Part shown: positions 7,771 through 10,143 of the stretch, piece by piece | Numbering within the stretch: the first letter of the stretch is position 1 | Layout of the letters: each line of letters starts with the position of its first letter | Origin: Acidobacteriota bacterium | Lineage (GTDB): Bacteria > Acidobacteriota > Terriglobia > Bryobacterales > Bryobacteraceae | Assembly (NCBI GenBank): GCA_947505565.1 | Contig: CANNLB010000030.1 | Location: 1-10,143, forward strand | DNA: 10,143 bases | Direction of reading: 5' to 3' | Made by a program: the position numbers and the translations under genes | The notes under the pieces: model-generated | What the model was told of the DNA's origin: nothing | Databases searched by the model: none | Seen by the model: the letters and a program-made list of their open reading frames with translations, nothing else

Positions 7771-7805
7771 CCCCGCATCATATCCGGTCGTGATACCGTC
7801 GAATT
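7771..7805. promoter_or_regulatory. 35-bp divergent promoter region
   Basis: Only 35 bp separates two divergent start codons. On the minus strand TATGAT (7782-7777) resembles a -10 box and lies 6 nt before the ATG of the racemase-family gene. On the plus strand TGATAC (7791-7796) is a weaker candidate 9 nt before the ATG at 7806. I see no good -35 box, and no Shine-Dalgarno for the plus gene. Very short or absent leaders are possible; this is inference from spacing. Confidence 0.35.
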
Positions 7806-8150
7806 ATGTACCTCCGTATCGCCACGTTATTCCTCGCGCTGGGCGGGCTTCTTCTGGCTGCCGACGTGACCGGCAAATGGACCTTCACGGTAGAAACCGG
7901 CGCGGGCACTGGCTCTCCTGCTTTCGAACTCGTCCAAAAAGGCGCCGTCCTCACCGGCACCTACGAAGGCGTCGTGGGCAAGGCCCCGCTCAAGGGCACC
8001 GTCGCGGGCAACAAGATTGAGTTCGTCGTCAGCGTCGGCCAAGGCGAGCTGAAGTACTCCGGCACCATCGATAGCGCAACGCAAATGAGCGGCAAAGCCG
8101 AGTACCCCGAAATCGGCGACGCGACATGGAAAGCCACCAAGGACAAATGA
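7806..8150 (+). CDS. Small secreted beta-rich protein of unknown function
   Basis: The 114-residue product starts MYLRIATLFLALGGLLLAAD, a signal peptide cleaved around residue 19. The mature part of about 95 residues alternates short strands: TGKWTFTVET, FELVQKGAVLTGTYEG, PLKGTVAGNKIEFVV, ELKYSGTIDS, MSGKAEY and ATWKATKDK. This G-x-W/G-T-Y/G-x-I pattern is typical of small beta-barrel or beta-sandwich proteins often seen in Acidobacteriota, but no function is assigned to them. It has no Cys and no obvious catalytic residues, which favours a binding or structural role. Its stop overlaps the start of the aldolase-like gene as ATGA, so it is the first gene of a three-gene operon. No ribosome binding site is evident before its own start. 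Confidence 0.8.
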   Translation: MYLRIATLFLALGGLLLAADVTGKWTFTVETGAGTGSPAFELVQKGAVLTGTYEGVVGKAPLKGTVAGNKIEFVVSVGQGELKYSGTIDSATQMSGKAEYPEIGDATWKATKDK

Positions 8151-8899
8151 GCCCCGAAGAACGCGAACTTCGCATCCAACTCGCCGCCGCCTATCGCATC
8201 GTCGACCATTTTGGCTGGAGCGAGCTGATCTGGACCCATAACACCGTCCGTGTGCCGGGCCCGGAGCACCACTTCCTCATCAACCCCTACGGCCTGCGGT
8301 TTGACGAAGTCACGGCTTCGAACCTAGTCAAGGTCGATCTCCACGGCAAAATCATCGGCGACCCCGACCAGGAGATCAACCCGGCCGGCTTTGTGATCCA
8401 CAGCGCGATCCATATGGCCCGGCCTGACGTTCGTTGCGTGATGCACACGCACACCACGGCGGGCATGGCTGTCGCCGCTCTTGCTGACGGTTTACTGCCC
8501 ATTAGCATGTACGCTCTGGGCTACTTCGACCGCGTGGCGTATCACGATTTCGAAGGGCCGAGCCTTGAGCTGGACGAACGTGAACGCCTCGCCGCAAACC
8601 TCGGCTCGAAGAACGTCTTGATCCTAAAGACCCACGGCTTGCTCGCCTGCGGCGAATCCGTCGCCCAAGCCTTCGTGCGCCTGTTCCGGCTGGAGCGCGC
8701 CTGCCAAGTGCAGTTGGCGGCGCAAGCCACCGGGGCTAAGCTCGCGATCCCTTCCCGGGAGGTCTGCGAACTCAGCGGCAAATTGAGCGACGTCTTCCTG
8801 CTGGCGGAAGGCGATGCCGGCTACAGCAAAAACCCCAATCCCGAGTTTGCCGCCATGGTACGGCTGATGGACCGCAAGGATCCATCGTATAGACTATGA
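8147..8899 (+). CDS. Class II aldolase/adducin family protein
   Basis: The 250-residue cytoplasmic protein carries the family's zinc site: His100 and His102 in VMHTHTTAG and His163 in KTHGLL. The spacing matches E. coli FucA (His92, His94, His155) exactly. Other landmarks are FGWSELIWTHNTVRVPG, FLINPYGLRFDEVTASNLVKVDLHG and NPAGFVIHSAIH. Compared with FucA, whose catalytic Glu73 sits 19 residues before the first zinc His, this protein has Gly81 there. It therefore belongs with adducin-like members lacking the classical acid/base, and the reaction (aldol cleavage, decarboxylation or other) is uncertain. No sugar-phosphate specificity can be read. The start at 8147 is chosen because it forms an ATGA overlap with the upstream stop; an in-frame ATG at 8126 would add seven residues inside the upstream gene. 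Its own stop overlaps the DUF4440 start in the same way. Confidence 0.9.
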   Translation: MSPEERELRIQLAAAYRIVDHFGWSELIWTHNTVRVPGPEHHFLINPYGLRFDEVTASNLVKVDLHGKIIGDPDQEINPAGFVIHSAIHMARPDVRCVMHTHTTAGMAVAALADGLLPISMYALGYFDRVAYHDFEGPSLELDERERLAANLGSKNVLILKTHGLLACGESVAQAFVRLFRLERACQVQLAAQATGAKLAIPSREVCELSGKLSDVFLLAEGDAGYSKNPNPEFAAMVRLMDRKDPSYRL

Positions 8900-9336
8900 A
8901 GACCATGAAATTCCTAATGCTCATTCTGCTCGCCTTGCCGCTGGTAGCCGCCGATAAACGCGAGGCCGAAGTAGACGCCGTGATGGCACAACTGACCAAT
9001 GTTCTGCAGAAGCCCGACGCCGCAGTGCTCAGTAAGCTACTCGGGGACCAACTCGTTTATAGCCACTCGAACGGTCGCCTGGAAAACAAGAAAGAGGTCA
9101 TCGAAGCGCTGGCGGTGAAGAAAACCTCCGTCTACGGTTCGGTCGTCCTCGGGAAAGATCGGCAGGTTACTTTCTACGGCGACACTGCCCTAGTTCGTCA
9201 GGAAACCACCATGCGACTCCTCGGTGCCGAGCCCCGGACGCTTACCTTGAACATCCTTTACGTTTGGGTAAAGGGCAAGAGCGGCTGGCAACTGGTCGGA
9301 CGACAAGCCACTCGATTGGCAGAAGTTAAGGGGTAA
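8896..9336 (+). CDS. Secreted DUF4440 (NTF2/SnoaL-like) protein
   Basis: The 146-residue product begins MKTMKFLMLILLALPLVAAD, a signal peptide cleaved after AA near residue 19; translation could also begin at the second Met (8905). The mature part is one DUF4440 domain of the NTF2-like cone fold: EAEVDAVMAQLTNVLQKPD (helix), LLGDQLVYSHSNGRLENKKE, a central VTFYGDTALVRQETT, then LNILYVWVKGKSGWQLVGRQ. LVYSHSNG followed by a lysine-rich helix is highly typical of the family. These domains bind small molecules or act as simple enzymes; nothing in the pocket identifies a ligand. It is the last gene of the operon, joined to the aldolase-like gene by ATGA. Its stop overlaps the convergent DUF1080 gene by 11 bp, so no terminator can lie between them. 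Confidence 0.88.
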   Translation: MKTMKFLMLILLALPLVAADKREAEVDAVMAQLTNVLQKPDAAVLSKLLGDQLVYSHSNGRLENKKEVIEALAVKKTSVYGSVVLGKDRQVTFYGDTALVRQETTMRLLGAEPRTLTLNILYVWVKGKSGWQLVGRQATRLAEVKG

Positions 9337-10143
9337 GCCGCCGTAAGCGGATGTTCCGCAGCGCCATCGCCGTCTCGTGATGCTGAATCGTCAAGGGCCC
9401 GTCCGGAGGGCCCGATTCGGATTCGTACTCGACGACTTTCACCCCGTTCAGCCAATGTTCTCGATGTCGTCCTTGTACGACAAGTCGGCTTTCGTTGAAC
9501 TCGCCGAGTGGCTTCAGGACAGCACCTTGAGGGGCGATCTGGTTGTAGAGCGCACCGCTTCGTTGCACGGGGAACACGATGGCGCCAGGGTCGCCGGCGT
9601 CGTCGGCGAGTTGATACTCATGGCCGATGCCATCCGAACCTAGGTCGCCTTTCATAAGATAAAACAGGTGGTATTTGATCCCGGAGTTACCCTTTGCGGC
9701 GGTCTTCCACTCGAACCGCAATTCGAACGAACGATAGGTGTCGCGAGTTTGCAGGCTGCGCCCATTCTTCCCGGGCACGGTTTGCAGCAGGCCATCTTCC
9801 ACCTTCCAAGTCTTCGGGAACGGCCCGCCGCCGACCTCCTGAAAGGCATCTGTGGACCGGCCATCGAACAGCGTCACCCAACCATCAGCCCCGGCTGAAT
9901 CGCGCTTGGACGAGGGCTCAATGCCGAAATATGGCGCTTCAAATCGGAGGCTGTGAAAGCGCAGGCTCATGACTTGCCAGCGTGCTTCCCGCCGGACGAA
10001 CGTCCCGTAGAGCCGCCCGGCGTGGTCCCCACCCGGCAACTGGATGGTGCGGAAGAACCCATCCGCCACCGCCACGTCCTCGGTCGCCGCCCGAAGACTC
10101 CGCGCCAGCGCGGTAACCTCGACCGTCCCCTTATTCGACCCAC
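9326..10143 (-). CDS. DUF1080 (3-keto-disaccharide hydrolase-type) protein with N-terminal NTF2/SnoaL-like domain, 5' end missing
   Basis: The minus frame stays open from the right edge to the stop at 9326-9328 (271 residues visible). A GTG at 10075-10073 is an internal Val codon, because coding similarity continues upstream of it. The first 65 or so residues (SLRAATEDVAVADGFFRTIQ, then GRLYGTFVRREARWQVMSLR) match the second half of SnoaL/SgcJ-like NTF2 domains. DUF1080 follows, from WVTLFDGRS to the end: TWKVEDGLLQTVPG, SFELRFEWKTAAKGNSGIKY, IGHEYQLADD, WLNGVKVVEYES and a terminal ALRNIRLRRL. DUF1080 is a concanavalin-like fold that includes 3-keto-disaccharide hydrolases and glycan-binding proteins. 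Most members are secreted; a signal peptide, if present, lies outside the window. An NTF2-like plus DUF1080 fusion is less usual than DUF1080 alone. Substrate is unknown. Confidence 0.88.
   Translation of the reverse strand, partial: GSNKGTVEVTALARSLRAATEDVAVADGFFRTIQLPGGDHAGRLYGTFVRREARWQVMSLRFHSLRFEAPYFGIEPSSKRDSAGADGWVTLFDGRSTDAFQEVGGGPFPKTWKVEDGLLQTVPGKNGRSLQTRDTYRSFELRFEWKTAAKGNSGIKYHLFYLMKGDLGSDGIGHEYQLADDAGDPGAIVFPVQRSGALYNQIAPQGAVLKPLGEFNESRLVVQGRHREHWLNGVKVVEYESESGPPDGPLTIQHHETAMALRNIRLRRLTP

Noticed and set aside
9385..9418. Bulged hairpin: GAATC/GATTC outer arms and GGGCCC/GGGCCC inner arms, possible terminator for the 7806-9336 operon.
   Set aside because: It lies inside the conserved coding end of the DUF1080 gene and has no T-tract, so codon composition explains it well enough.
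1..10143. CRISPR array, tRNA or rRNA genes, toxin-antitoxin or phage-defence genes.
   Set aside because: No regularly spaced repeats, no cloverleaf-like sequence and no protein with defence-family motifs were seen on either strand.

Overview
The window looks like part of a high-G+C genome from an Acidobacteriota soil bacterium, most likely the Bryobacterales/Solibacter group. That placement is inferred from the gene families present: a PSCyt1/DUF1549/DUF1553 protein paired with a Tat-exported DUF1501 protein, a DUF1080 protein, a Tat-exported enolase-superfamily dehydratase, and small secreted DUF4440 and beta-rich proteins. The first pair is also common in Planctomycetota, so the phylum is not certain. 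Nearly every gene product carries an export signal, and genes are packed tightly, often with stop codons overlapping or abutting.

Layout. (1) Positions 1-785: a truncated secreted protein (minus) diverges from a membrane-anchored SRPBCC protein (plus). (2) Positions 774-5904 (minus): an operon read as decayed gene -> PSCyt1/DUF1549/LamG/DUF1553 cytochrome-like protein -> DUF1501 protein. The first gene has lost its 5' part and carries a frameshift. (3) Positions 5905 to about 6066 (plus): an internal scrap of an IS630-family transposase at exactly the point where the decayed gene loses its family similarity. (4) Positions 6106-6576 (plus): a secreted GlcG/HbpS-like protein. (5) Positions 6577-7770 (minus): a Tat-exported mandelate racemase/muconate lactonizing family enzyme. 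(6) Positions 7806-9336 (plus): a three-gene operon joined by ATGA overlaps (small secreted protein, class II aldolase/adducin-like protein, secreted DUF4440 protein). (7) Positions 9326-10143 (minus): a DUF1080 protein with an NTF2/SnoaL-like domain in front, running off the window.

How the genes may work together (inference): the dehydratase-like enzyme, the class II aldolase-like protein and the DUF1080 glycoside-processing protein suggest carbohydrate or sugar-acid breakdown, partly outside the cytoplasm. The PSCyt1/DUF1553-DUF1501 pair is widely linked to polymer use, but its biochemistry is unknown. I see no defence system, CRISPR array, tRNA, rRNA or intact mobile element. The most informative signals are the transposon scar with its beheaded operon, the changed active-site positions in the aldolase-like and racemase-like proteins, and the NTF2-like/DUF1080 fusion.
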